Shown here piece after piece: positions 50,990 to 60,032 of a stretch of 64,000 nucleotides of DNA (position 1 is its first letter; every line of letters begins with the position of its first letter). Under the pieces are notes generated by a model that searched no databases, was not told where the DNA came from, and saw only the letters and a list, made by a program, of their open reading frames with translations. Both the position numbers and the translations under genes were made by a program. Source of the DNA: Rhodococcus qingshengii (GTDB lineage Bacteria > Actinomycetota > Actinomycetes > Mycobacteriales > Mycobacteriaceae); contig NZ_JAJNCL010000017.1 of the NCBI RefSeq assembly GCF_021025955.1, positions 58,225 to 122,224 of the forward strand, given 5' to 3'.

Positions 50990-52201
50990 ATGACAGACGG
51001 AACTGACGACGTCTTTGTCGTGGCGTCGGTGACCGAACGGCGAACGCTGATCTCCACGCGGGTGAGGGAGTGGTGTGCGGCGGGGACCGTCGAGTCGAAC
51101 CGGCCGGAGTTGTCCGACGACGTCGCACTGCTGATTGCCGGTGGCTACGCGGACGAGTCGACGCGATCGATCCTGGCGAACCGGCGCAGTGTCGGGCGCT
51201 CGTTCCCGGAGATCGGCGGCTTCTCGGAGTTGCGCTACCTCACCGACGAACTGGCTCGCACCAGACGCAGACTGCTCGCGACCCGCATCGGTCCTGTTCA
51301 GGTAGTCCTCGAACGGCGGGTGCAGACGCTCGACAAGCGCGTGCAGTCGATGCGTTCGGCGATAGTGCATTCCAATCGCCACTTCGCGAGCAGCGTCCGT
51401 GCCATTCGCAAGGACCGCCGCGACGGCCTTCATCTCGACGTCGAGCAACGTGAGGCACTTTTTGCCGGGCTCACCCGCACCCCGGTTCCAGCCAAGCTGC
51501 CGGTGGGGTTGGGGGTCGTGGCAAGTGGCGGAAACGCTGCGCTCGACAAACTCGCCGCCCAGCTGGGGAAGGTCCATGGAACCGGTGTCATCGCCGACGC
51601 GGGTAGGCGGATCGCGGAGGTCCTCGACGGACTGGTCGATTCCGAGCCCGAAGGACGTGCAGGCGAGTACGACGCTCTTCTTTACCTCGCCGGAAATCTG
51701 TTCGACCGGATCGAAAGCTCCAGCGCTTGGCATTCCGACCACTTTGTCATCCAACGCAATCAACTCGACCTGGCCGACGAGATCACCCAGATCGCGGTCG
51801 ATACCGTAGCGCTGCGTTCGATTCTCGCGGAGTTGGACGACGCGGCTGCGTTGGCACGCGACGAGGGAACCCGAGCCGGGATCGCTTCGCGCAAGGAAGC
51901 GCTCGGCGCGGTCTGGGACCAGTTGGTCGAACGCGTCGCGGCGCTCGCGCGGATCGGTGACCTGGTCGCACGGGCCGAGGATCAGTTGAGTTCGCAGCGC
52001 GCGGTTGCGCATGCAGCGAGCCTCGACAGCCGGATCGACGACCTCCTTGCGCGCTCCGGTTCACGTGAACTTTCGGCCGCAAACACGCACTACGTCGGGG
52101 ATCAATTCGACGGTGTGGAAGAGCTGATGTTCGCTCACCGCGCGGCTCTTTACGGGGACATTGCACTTCTGACCTCTGGGAACGAGCGTCGGGCGCCGTA
52201 G
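50990..52201 (+). CDS. Protein of unknown function, helical, 403 residues
   Basis: Starts at ATG 50990 behind CCAGGAGGCG. A short N-terminal domain (FVVASVTERRTLISTRVREWC) is followed by long amphipathic helices: SELRYLTDELARTRRRLLATR near 77-97, LERRVQTLDKRVQSMRSAIVH near 106-126, and ALGAVWDQLVERVAALARIGDLVARAEDQL near 302-331. Coiled-coil segments are therefore likely, and no membrane helix or signal peptide is seen. A Gly/Ala/Pro-rich hinge lies near 160-180. I do not recognise the family. It starts 68 bases after the operon's last stop and could be cotranscribed with it or have its own promoter. The next small gene starts 136 bases downstream. Confidence 0.82.
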   Translation: MTDGTDDVFVVASVTERRTLISTRVREWCAAGTVESNRPELSDDVALLIAGGYADESTRSILANRRSVGRSFPEIGGFSELRYLTDELARTRRRLLATRIGPVQVVLERRVQTLDKRVQSMRSAIVHSNRHFASSVRAIRKDRRDGLHLDVEQREALFAGLTRTPVPAKLPVGLGVVASGGNAALDKLAAQLGKVHGTGVIADAGRRIAEVLDGLVDSEPEGRAGEYDALLYLAGNLFDRIESSSAWHSDHFVIQRNQLDLADEITQIAVDTVALRSILAELDDAAALARDEGTRAGIASRKEALGAVWDQLVERVAALARIGDLVARAEDQLSSQRAVAHAASLDSRIDDLLARSGSRELSAANTHYVGDQFDGVEELMFAHRAALYGDIALLTSGNERRAP

Positions 52202-52337
52202 TCAGGCCGACGTCGGAGCTGTAAGGTCGGAGGTACTGACCGGCCGCACGAACGAAGAACTGGCCGAGAATTCGCTCCTTGCTCAACCCCGTGCCGATCC
52301 GGTGATGCGGGCGTATCCGCTTCAAGACAGGTCGATC

Positions 52338-53108
52338 ATGGAAGACACCGCAAGCCGCGGCATCAATGCGTTCATTTCCGAAGCTACGCAGCGTGGGGGC
52401 AAGGCTGTCCGCCTCACGCACTCACGTCGTAACCCCGTCGAGGTGACGGGCGCAGACGGCATCAGCCGAATCGTCCGAGTACGTTCCAAACTCGACGGTG
52501 ACTGGCAGGCCAGGCGTCAGGACGAGTCGCTCGAGAGTGACGACACGCGCTCGCAGTTCTGGGTCTTCGTCGACCTGGCAGCAGATCCGCACGAGTTCTT
52601 CATGCTGCCCTCCAACGAGGTCGCGGACGACATCCGCGCCGAGGTCGACCTCTGGATCATGGACAGCCCCGGACGCAATCGCACCGGTCATCACGCGATC
52701 CCGCGCGGACGCGTCGTGCACGGTCACGATCGGTGGGATGCTCTGGGCCTCGCTGCCGTAAAGGATCCGAGCATTCACGTCGAGACACCGGTCGCAGCCA
52801 AGCGCAAGGCTTCGCCGGTCGCGGCGAAGAAGCGCCGCGCCAGCGGTGTCGAGGAGATCGAAGTTGTCGACAATCGCCTCGAGATGACGGCTGATTGCCA
52901 CGGATACCGCTGGGTCGGACGCTTCGACGAAACCACCGAGATGGTCGAGATCATGCGCGGACCGATGGAAGGCCGCCGATTCCCCGATCCGACCGCCGCC
53001 GCAAATGCCGTCACCGGTCACATATCAGGCGACACCGAGAGCCATGACGGCTGGTCGTTCTGGACGATCAACAACACTGCCCTCGGTGCCCATCTCAAAA
53101 CTGCCTGA
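52338..53108 (+). CDS. Protein of unknown function, 256 residues, possible PD-(D/E)XK-like N domain
   Basis: Start at ATG 52338; ATG 52305 and GTG 52302 are alternatives, and no strong ribosome site decides. The N-terminal half contains INAFISEATQRGGKAVRLTH, IVRVRSKLDGDWQAR and FWVFVDLAADPHEFFMLPSNEVADDI. This resembles small restriction-nuclease-like or DNA-recognition modules that read salt-bridge W-Q pairs, but no clear D-x-n-E-x-K is complete. A Lys/Ala-rich linker (AAKRKASPVAAKKRRAS near 152-169) connects to a C-terminal domain with YRWVGRFDETTEMVEIMRGPMEG. The linker is nucleic-acid-binding in character. The function is not known. It ends one base from the convergent aldo/keto reductase stop. 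Confidence 0.7.
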   Translation: MEDTASRGINAFISEATQRGGKAVRLTHSRRNPVEVTGADGISRIVRVRSKLDGDWQARRQDESLESDDTRSQFWVFVDLAADPHEFFMLPSNEVADDIRAEVDLWIMDSPGRNRTGHHAIPRGRVVHGHDRWDALGLAAVKDPSIHVETPVAAKRKASPVAAKKRRASGVEEIEVVDNRLEMTADCHGYRWVGRFDETTEMVEIMRGPMEGRRFPDPTAAANAVTGHISGDTESHDGWSFWTINNTALGAHLKTA

Positions 53109-53109
53109 T

Positions 53110-54057
53110 CTAGGCGCCGACTGCCGCCGACACCCGTTCGAGCGTGTCCAGTTCATTCGACGACAGAACGAGGTTCGGGGCGTCCAGTAGCGCGGGGAGC
53201 TGCTCCGGCCGGCTCACGCTCGCGATCGGTGCGGTGATGCCCGGTCGAGTAAGCAGCCAGGCCAGCGCGACTGTCGAGATCTCGCTGTCGTGTGCGTGCG
53301 CGATTGTCGCCAGTTCTGCGACGACGTCGAGTCCGGCGTCGCTGAAGTATCCAGCGGTCAGTCGTTCGCGGGAGCTGCCTTCGATGTCTGCGCGGGTCTT
53401 GTACTTTCCGGTCAGGAAGCCGGACGCGAGAGCGAAGTACGGGAAGACGCTGATGTTGTTGTCGGTGGCGATCTCGGCGAGTTCAGGTTCGTACGACTTA
53501 CGGTGCACCAGGTTGTAATGCGGTTGCAGCGCGATCGGCGCGGCGTAACCGTTCTCTTCGGTGATCCGCAACCATTCGCGGATGCGGTCGGGGCTGTAGT
53601 TGGAGATTCCGAGGTAGCGAACTTTGCCCGCGACGACCAACGAATTGAAGGCTTCGAGCGTTTCTTCGAGCGGAGTCTGCGGGTCGTCGAAATGCGCGTA
53701 GTACAGATCGATGCAGTCCGTCTGCAGACGGCGCAGCGACGCCTCTGCTGCGGCTGCGATGTTGTCTGCCTTCAGCCCTTTGAAATCGGGATGGCTACCC
53801 ACCTTGGTGGCGACGACGATGTCGTTCTGTAGTCCGCGATCGGTGATCCATTTCCCGATGATCGTTTCGGATTCCCCACCGGAATTTCCGGGAGCCGACG
53901 CCGTGTACGAGTCGGAGGTGTCGATGAAGTTTGCACCGGCTTCGGCGAACGAGTCGAGGATCTCGAAGGACGTCTGCTCGTCTGCAGTCCAACCGAAAGG
54001 GTTGCCGCCCAAGCTAAGTCGGAAGATGTCGAGATCCGAATTTCCGATGATCGCCAC
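53110..54057 (-). CDS. Aldo/keto reductase
   Basis: A 315-residue NADPH-dependent (beta/alpha)8-barrel reductase. The catalytic tetrad is visible: D and Y in FIDTSDSYTASAP near 50-62, lysine in VVATKVGSHPDF near 88, and histidine in CIDLYYAHFDD near 126. The cofactor-binding end has YFALASGFLTGKYKTRAD and VSRPEQLPALLDA. The GTG start at 54057 follows GGGAG. The much longer open frame upstream to 54402 is compositionally odd and not AKR-like, so it is not included. Substrates are probably carbonyls or sugars. It is the AKR11/12-like class by length and loop pattern. Confidence 0.9.
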   Translation of the reverse strand: MAIIGNSDLDIFRLSLGGNPFGWTADEQTSFEILDSFAEAGANFIDTSDSYTASAPGNSGGESETIIGKWITDRGLQNDIVVATKVGSHPDFKGLKADNIAAAAEASLRRLQTDCIDLYYAHFDDPQTPLEETLEAFNSLVVAGKVRYLGISNYSPDRIREWLRITEENGYAAPIALQPHYNLVHRKSYEPELAEIATDNNISVFPYFALASGFLTGKYKTRADIEGSSRERLTAGYFSDAGLDVVAELATIAHAHDSEISTVALAWLLTRPGITAPIASVSRPEQLPALLDAPNLVLSSNELDTLERVSAAVGA

Positions 54058-54200
54058 TGTGTGGAACTCCCGTCGATGAAGGTGGTCGCTGCATCCCGCA
54101 CCGTACCCTCTCATAGCACTGGCGATGGCGCGCCCTCGCCAGGTTCGCCGAAAAATGTATCGGATCGTGATTGCCGCCGTCGGTGTTGGGTTGGGTCCGA

Positions 54201-54458
54201 ATGCTGAATTCTTCGATGGACTGCTGTTAGGGGATCGGCGCGGCGTCGACCGACAGCGATCCGGCGACGCCAACACCATGCTCCTCGACGGCCGTGTCGG
54301 TGGATTGACTGTTTGCCTACTTTGCGGTGATGGGACTGATGGTGGCCTTCGAAATCGAGTGGCCAGCGGCGGTGACCATCTCGGCGGGGCATCTGATCGC
54401 AATGGAGCGGCACAATCACGTCCTCGAAGAGATCGGGGAGGCCCTCGAAGGCGTCTGA
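54201..54458 (+). pseudogene. Remnant of a small membrane-protein gene with two in-frame stops
   Basis: In the frame of 54201, ATG is followed by a TAG (54228-54230), then a Thr/Pro/Ser-rich stretch (ATPTPCSSTAVSVD), a TGA (54306-54308), and then LFAYFAVMGLMVAFEIEWPA. It ends HNHVLEEIGEALEGV and stops at 54456-54458. The hydrophobic helix followed by HLIAMERHNHVLEEIGEALE looks like the tail of a short actinobacterial membrane protein. The second stop may replace a tryptophan codon. A shorter intact ORF from ATG 54330 (42 residues) could still be translated. The other parts of the 490-base stretch 54058-54548 show nothing beyond this and the hairpin at 54502. Confidence 0.45.
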
Positions 54459-54501
54459 GCGAAGTGCGGTCTGGAGACGATTCGGCGGTCCGAATACAAA
54501 T

Positions 54502-54534
54502 CGAGCGGCCCCCGCATTTCGCGGGGGCCGCTCG
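54502..54534. terminator. Hairpin terminator downstream of the acyl-CoA carboxylase gene
   Basis: A perfect 14-base G/C-rich stem (54502-54515 with 54521-54534) with a 5-base loop lies 15 bases after the carboxylase stop on its strand. It also follows the remnant gene at 54201-54458 on the other strand. The sequence after the stem on the minus strand is T-rich (ATTTGTATTC), which supports intrinsic termination. Confidence 0.85.
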
Positions 54535-54548
54535 ACGTGTGGAAAAAC

Positions 54549-57500
54549 TTACTGCGCGAGTGCGCGCTTCATGCCGCGTTCGACTGCTGCGATGATCTGC
54601 GGACGCAGTTCTGCGGCAGGGACGATCTCATCCACCGAGCCGACCTCTCGGGCCCGCTGGATGTTGTGGATCGCTTCGAATTCGGATGCCACTTCGCCGA
54701 GCTTGTCGGAGCGGACGGCGATGCGCTGAGCGTTCAGTTCGACGCGCAGATGTGCTATCTCCGTGTCGTCCTTGGCTGCTGCCAAGTCTGCTTCAAGTTG
54801 CTGCACCTTCGGATCGTTGTTGGTGCGGGTGTTCACCTCACGGGTGAAGACCACTGCGGCGGCCGGGGCGCCGCCGAGCACCGAGGCGAACGAACCTTCG
54901 ACAGCAAGAACTTCCATGTTGTCGTTGAGCGCGCCGGAGAACACGACGAACGCGCCGCCGTGGTAGCGGGAAACGACGCAGAAGACGATCGGTCCGTCGA
55001 AGTTGACGATGGCGCGGCCAATTTCGGCGCCGTACTCCAGCTGGATGTTGCGCAGCGACTCCGGCGAACCGTCGAAGCCGGACAGGTTGGCCAGCACCAC
55101 GATCGGACGGTTGCCGCTCGCAGCGTTGATCGCGCGGGCCGTCTTCTTCGACGAGTTCGGGAACAGCGTTCCCGATGTCCAGGTGTCGGGTCCGTCGGCG
55201 GGGAAACGACCCTTACGCGGGATCGCGCGGGATTCGATGCCCACCACCGTGACCGGATGTCCGGCGAGGTGCGCGTCCAGAACGACCGAGGTGTCGGCGC
55301 CGGCCATGTCGGCCCAACGCTCGAGTACCGAGTGGTCCTGGTCGACCACCGAACGCATCACGGTGCGAATGTCGAAGGGCTTCTTGCGATCCGGGTTCTT
55401 CGCCGAGGAGAAGATGTCGCCGACCGTCTCGAAGTCGCTTGACGGGTGGGTGTGCGGGAAGCTACGCACGTCGCGATCGACGGGGTCCGTGGTCGCCGCG
55501 CGCCTCGGGAACCGTTCGCCGGGAGCGAGGTACGAGTGTGCGTAGTGGCGGAACAGGATCTCGCACGCCGCGGTGAGGTCGGGGGCCCAGTACTGAGCCT
55601 GGCCGTTGGGGCCCATGACGCGGTCGTAACCACCGATACCGAAGTTGTCTTCGGCCGACACACCGCCGGAGTAGTCGAGAGACTGCTTGCCGGTCAGCAC
55701 CATTGCGCTGTCCGGGGTCATCACCAGAATGCCCTTGGTGTGCATCAACATGGTGGCTTCGGCGTTCCAGTAGGGCTGAGCGCCGACGTTGATTCCCGTG
55801 ACGACGATGTTGATCTCGCCGCCGTTCTGGGTGAAGGTGATGATCCGGCGCAGGCCACGCGAGACCCAGTCCATGTTCTCGGTGCCGCTCTCCATCGAGA
55901 TGGTGGCACCCGAGGACAGTGCGAACCACTCGACCGGAGCGTTCAACTTCTCGGCCAGGTCGATGGCAGCGACCACGCGTGAGCACTCGGCCTCGGCGAC
56001 GGTACCGAGCGCCTTGGTGGGGTCACCGAAGAGCGCGACACGGGTCATCCCCTCGGGATAACGCGGCGTCGGAGTGTTCACGAGACCGACGACGATGCCG
56101 GCCTTGTTGAGTCCGTACGGACGCTCGACGGGGGACAGGACGCCCCCTTCGTCGAAGTCGTGCTCGACGAAGGTGCCCTTGGTGCCGGTCAGGAGCGGAA
56201 TCAGCTCGTACGGGTACACCGTGCCGCGTGCCCGCGAACTCTGAACCTTCTGCGCGTAGGCGTCGAGGGGGAGCAGCGGTTCGGTGGGGGGAGTGGTCTT
56301 GTTGATGACCACACCGGCACCCGCGCGGTAGGAGAAGCGCAGCGCAACTTCCTTGGGTGCGCCACCCTTTGGGTCCTTCAGGCGGGTGATGAGCGTGATC
56401 TCTTCGATTCCGGCACCGACGGTCAGTCGGGCTGCGTTCTGGGCGATCACCGAGAAGCGTTCGCTGGGAACGTCGGCGACCGGCCACACGTAGAGCACGA
56501 CGCGGTTGGCTGCGAGTCGACGCTTGTCCCCGCGCTGGGACTGCGCACGGCGGATGCCGTCGAGGCAGGCGGCAAGAGTGCGCTCGATGGCCGGCAGAGC
56601 AACCATCTGACCTTCGTCGTCGAGTTGCGGTGTCACGTCGCGGATTTCGGCCAGAGCGATCAGACGCTCGTCCTTCGGGTTCTCCTTGGCGGAGAGGTGG
56701 AACAGGTAGGTGTTCTCCGGAGCAGGGAGGCGCTTTCCGTTGAAGTTCTTCAGGCGCCACATGTCCAGACGCTGACCCGTGAGCGGGTGCATGTCGCGAA
56801 TGATGTGGTCCTCGACCAGTTCACCGTCGACCGGACGGAAGGTGACCCATCGGACCGGATCCCCGTTGGGGTTGCAGATGATCACCGTAGCGCGCCGTGA
56901 ACGGGTGATCGTCTCGTTGCGCGAGAGTTCGGTACGCAGTGTCTCGACGAGCGTGTCGCCCTCAGCGGGCTGATTCGGCCAGTCGAGGTAGATGTCGACC
57001 ACCAGGCCGCGACCCGACGGAGCATCCTGCGCGATCGTGGCGACATCGTCGAGAGCGGTTCCGAGAGCGTCGAATTCGGCCACCGTCGATACCAGGTGCA
57101 GACCGTCGCCCTTCAGATCGAAGTTACCGGTCACGAAACGGCGATCGACGTGCTCGAAAACGCGGACGTCCTCGAAGGAGTGAATCTTGTAGTAGCGACG
57201 TGTGATGACCTCGAGCAGCGGCCCGCCATCGCGGTTGCCAAGGCCGATCTTTCGACCCAGCAGGTCCAGGAGCGGTTCGGGGGTGGCGACGAGGTTGGCG
57301 ATCCGCTCGTCGAAATCAGCAGCGTCCGGCTGCTCTTCGAGGTAGGCGAGGTTGCCGCGTACCCCGTCGTAGACGTCTTCGCGAACCTTACGGATTCGCG
57401 GCTCGTCGAAGAACCGGAAGCGAAGGTTGCGGGCGACGTCGCCGATGACGGGGTAGCGGACCTGTGTCGCGACGATGAGTCGATCGAGAACCTCGTTCAG

Positions 57501-60032
57501 CTCCTGAGCCGAGCAACCGGGAGCCTTGTCACCGACCAGCCAGCCTTCGAGAAGTGCTGCAATGACCGGGATCTGGGCTTCCATGCGCTGTAGAGCCAGG
57601 AAGAGTCGGTAGACCGCTTCCTCGACTGCCTGGCGATCTTCCAGATCGGTGACGTCGTAGTGGCGAAGTGCGCGTTCGAGTCTCGTGCGGAACGACGCGG
57701 GCAAACCTTCACGCTCGGCGTCGAGCGAGTGCAGGAAGGTGTGGAAGTGCTCGCGGGGGCTGTGGACGGATTCGTCCTTCGCCGACTCACCCGAGGTGGG
57801 CTTGTTGCGCGAGAGCTCGCAGATGTCGGCGAAGGTGGTCAGCACGGCCAGTTCGGCCTGCACCAGTACGCGGTCCTCGGATTCGAGTGCGCTGCGAAGT
57901 GCGTCGTACTCGGCCAGAACAGCGTTGGCGTGCTTGCCGCTGACGTCGTAACCACTGAGCATCGCGGTCAGCGCTTCGAGCTGTGCCAGTGCGTCGTCGC
58001 GGGCGTCGGTACCGGAAGTCGCAGCAGGAAGATCGAATTCGACTCGCGGAGCCTTTTCCGTGACAGCTTCCTCGCTGACCTGGTCGACACGCAGGAGCGG
58101 CGCGCCGGCATCTACCTGCGAGTTGACGGTAGCGAGAACTTCTCGCACCTTGCCCGCGTAGGGAGCGCGGACTGCGGTCTCCATCTTCATGGATTCGAGC
58201 ACGACCAGAGTGGAGCCGGCTTCGACGTCGTCGCCGACCGTGACCGGTACGGCCACCACGACGGCAGGAGCCGGCGCGCGGACCACTCCGGCGTCGTCCT
58301 GGCTGATCTGGTGGCTGATGCCGTCGACCTCGACGAGATAACGAGCCGGGCTCACGACGGAAACGACGTGGAAGCGGCGATCACCGATCACCAGACGTGA
58401 CTCGAAGTCACCGAGACGATCGACGTCGACCTCGATGTCGCCTGCGTCTCCGTCGACGCGGTAGCGGTGCGGGCCGATGCGCCCGACTGTCAGTTTGTAT
58501 GCCTGACCTTGGTAGTTGAGCTCGACGGTACGTCCGATCGCGTGATTGGCGCGGGGGCGACCGCCACGTGCCGAGGCGAGGAAGGCCGCACGCTCGAGGG
58601 ACTCTTCGGCGTCGTAGGCATCGATGGCGGTGGCGATCAGTGCGACGTCGGCGCGGCGTGTGGCGCCGGTGAGGGCGCCCGTGCGGTCGAGCCAGCCGGT
58701 ATCCGCGGATGCCGAGATGACCTCGTCGCGATCCAGGAGATCGAGGAGGAAAGACTTGGTGGTGGTGCCGCCGTCGAGTACGACGGTGGTTTCACGGAGG
58801 GCGGTGCGCAGACGCGCGAGTGCCTCTGAGCGGTTGCGGCCCCACGCGATGACCTTCGCGACCATCGAGTCGTAGTCAGGCGGAATGACGTCGCCGGCCG
58901 CGATGCCGGTGTCGACGCGGATGCCCGAGCCGAGGGGGAACTTCAGCAGCTGAACGGTGCCGGGCGCGGGAGCGAAATCGTTGTCGGCGTCTTCGGCGTT
59001 GAGGCGAGCCTCGACGGCATGACCGAACGCGGGCGGGCAGTCGCCGACCAACTCTTCACCGCTGGCCACGAGAATCTGCAGTTTGACGAGGTCGATCCCT
59101 GTCGTGACCTCGGTGATCGGATGCTCGACCTGAAGGCGCGTGTTGACCTCGAGGAAGGTGAAGAGCTTGTTCTCGGGCTGGTAGAGGTATTCGACCGTGC
59201 CGGCGCCGTGGTATCCGGCTGCCTTGACGAGTTCGGCCGAGACCTCCTTGAGGTGGTCCGACTGTTCTTCGGTGAGGACGGGGGAAGCGGATTCTTCGAT
59301 GACCTTCTGGTTGCGACGCTGAATCGAGCAGTCACGAACGCCCGGAGCCCAGACGTTGCCGTGGTTGTCGGCGATGATCTGTACCTCGACGTGGCGCGCA
59401 TCGGTGACAAGGCGTTCGAGGAAGACGACGGGGTCGCCGAACGAGCGCTCGGCCTCACCCTGAGTGCGCTCGAGCGCAACTTCGAGTTCGTCCTCGGCCC
59501 ACACCTTGCGGATGCCGCGTCCACCGCCGCCGCTGCGAGCCTTGATGATCAGTGGGTAACCGATTGCCTGTGCGTGACGGCGTGCGTCGGCGCGGGTCTC
59601 GACCGGCCCGCCGCTCCACGGTGCGACCGGTACGCCGACCTTTTCGGCGAGGATCTTGGCGGCAACCTTGTCGCCGAGTAGACGCATCGCGTCGGCACTC
59701 GGACCGATGAACGTGATGCCCAGTTTCGCGACGATCTCGGCGAACGTGGGGTCCTCGGCCACGAAGCCCCAGCCGACCCAGACGGCGTCGGCCTTGGCTG
59801 CGAGAAGTGCTCGCTCGAGTTCGGCGTAGTCGAGATACGGACTGCCGGCGCCGGTGCTGCGCAGAGTCACGCCCTCGTCGGCCTGGCGGACGAACATGGC
59901 GCGCCGCTCGGCCTCTGTGTGCAGCGCAATGACGCGAATGCCGTGGTCGTGTTCGGCGTTCAGTTCGCGTACAGCCCTGATCAGGCGGACCGCGGCCTCA
60001 CCTCGATTGACCACTGCGATTCGTTTGAACAT
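54549..60032 (-). CDS. Single-chain acyl-CoA carboxylase (BC-BCCP-central domain-CT), about 1827 residues
   Basis: A giant biotin-dependent carboxylase that fixes bicarbonate onto an acyl-CoA. Biotin carboxylase (about 1-460) starts MFKRIAVVNRGEAAVRLIRA and has the ATP-grasp loop IKARSGGGGRGIRKVW near 168-183. A BT-like linker leads to the biotin domain with the biotinylated lysine near 614 in LVVLESMKMETAVRAP. A central region of some 600 residues (about 690-1270) has no equivalent in split bacterial enzymes. The carboxyltransferase (about 1280-1827) shows TENMDWVSRGLRRIITFTQNGG, TGKQSLDYSGG and SRYHGGAFVVFSGALND. This domain order is that of eukaryotic acetyl-CoA carboxylases. The substrate (acetyl, propionyl or longer) is not decided. 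ATG 60032; GTG 60038 is possible. Confidence 0.93.
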   Translation of the reverse strand: MFKRIAVVNRGEAAVRLIRAVRELNAEHDHGIRVIALHTEAERRAMFVRQADEGVTLRSTGAGSPYLDYAELERALLAAKADAVWVGWGFVAEDPTFAEIVAKLGITFIGPSADAMRLLGDKVAAKILAEKVGVPVAPWSGGPVETRADARRHAQAIGYPLIIKARSGGGGRGIRKVWAEDELEVALERTQGEAERSFGDPVVFLERLVTDARHVEVQIIADNHGNVWAPGVRDCSIQRRNQKVIEESASPVLTEEQSDHLKEVSAELVKAAGYHGAGTVEYLYQPENKLFTFLEVNTRLQVEHPITEVTTGIDLVKLQILVASGEELVGDCPPAFGHAVEARLNAEDADNDFAPAPGTVQLLKFPLGSGIRVDTGIAAGDVIPPDYDSMVAKVIAWGRNRSEALARLRTALRETTVVLDGGTTTKSFLLDLLDRDEVISASADTGWLDRTGALTGATRRADVALIATAIDAYDAEESLERAAFLASARGGRPRANHAIGRTVELNYQGQAYKLTVGRIGPHRYRVDGDAGDIEVDVDRLGDFESRLVIGDRRFHVVSVVSPARYLVEVDGISHQISQDDAGVVRAPAPAVVVAVPVTVGDDVEAGSTLVVLESMKMETAVRAPYAGKVREVLATVNSQVDAGAPLLRVDQVSEEAVTEKAPRVEFDLPAATSGTDARDDALAQLEALTAMLSGYDVSGKHANAVLAEYDALRSALESEDRVLVQAELAVLTTFADICELSRNKPTSGESAKDESVHSPREHFHTFLHSLDAEREGLPASFRTRLERALRHYDVTDLEDRQAVEEAVYRLFLALQRMEAQIPVIAALLEGWLVGDKAPGCSAQELNEVLDRLIVATQVRYPVIGDVARNLRFRFFDEPRIRKVREDVYDGVRGNLAYLEEQPDAADFDERIANLVATPEPLLDLLGRKIGLGNRDGGPLLEVITRRYYKIHSFEDVRVFEHVDRRFVTGNFDLKGDGLHLVSTVAEFDALGTALDDVATIAQDAPSGRGLVVDIYLDWPNQPAEGDTLVETLRTELSRNETITRSRRATVIICNPNGDPVRWVTFRPVDGELVEDHIIRDMHPLTGQRLDMWRLKNFNGKRLPAPENTYLFHLSAKENPKDERLIALAEIRDVTPQLDDEGQMVALPAIERTLAACLDGIRRAQSQRGDKRRLAANRVVLYVWPVADVPSERFSVIAQNAARLTVGAGIEEITLITRLKDPKGGAPKEVALRFSYRAGAGVVINKTTPPTEPLLPLDAYAQKVQSSRARGTVYPYELIPLLTGTKGTFVEHDFDEGGVLSPVERPYGLNKAGIVVGLVNTPTPRYPEGMTRVALFGDPTKALGTVAEAECSRVVAAIDLAEKLNAPVEWFALSSGATISMESGTENMDWVSRGLRRIITFTQNGGEINIVVTGINVGAQPYWNAEATMLMHTKGILVMTPDSAMVLTGKQSLDYSGGVSAEDNFGIGGYDRVMGPNGQAQYWAPDLTAACEILFRHYAHSYLAPGERFPRRAATTDPVDRDVRSFPHTHPSSDFETVGDIFSSAKNPDRKKPFDIRTVMRSVVDQDHSVLERWADMAGADTSVVLDAHLAGHPVTVVGIESRAIPRKGRFPADGPDTWTSGTLFPNSSKKTARAINAASGNRPIVVLANLSGFDGSPESLRNIQLEYGAEIGRAIVNFDGPIVFCVVSRYHGGAFVVFSGALNDNMEVLAVEGSFASVLGGAPAAAVVFTREVNTRTNNDPKVQQLEADLAAAKDDTEIAHLRVELNAQRIAVRSDKLGEVASEFEAIHNIQRAREVGSVDEIVPAAELRPQIIAAVERGMKRALAQ

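Noticed and set aside
53110..54402. Long minus-strand extension of the aldo/keto reductase (about 115 extra N-terminal residues)
   Set aside because: The added residues are Arg/Pro/Ser-rich and not like any reductase, and the family start with a ribosome site lies at GTG 54057.
54125..54595. Plus-strand 156-residue open frame at the carboxylase end
   Set aside because: It runs antisense through the terminator and into the carboxylase 3' end, has arginine-rich shadow composition, and differs in frame from the better membrane-protein signature.
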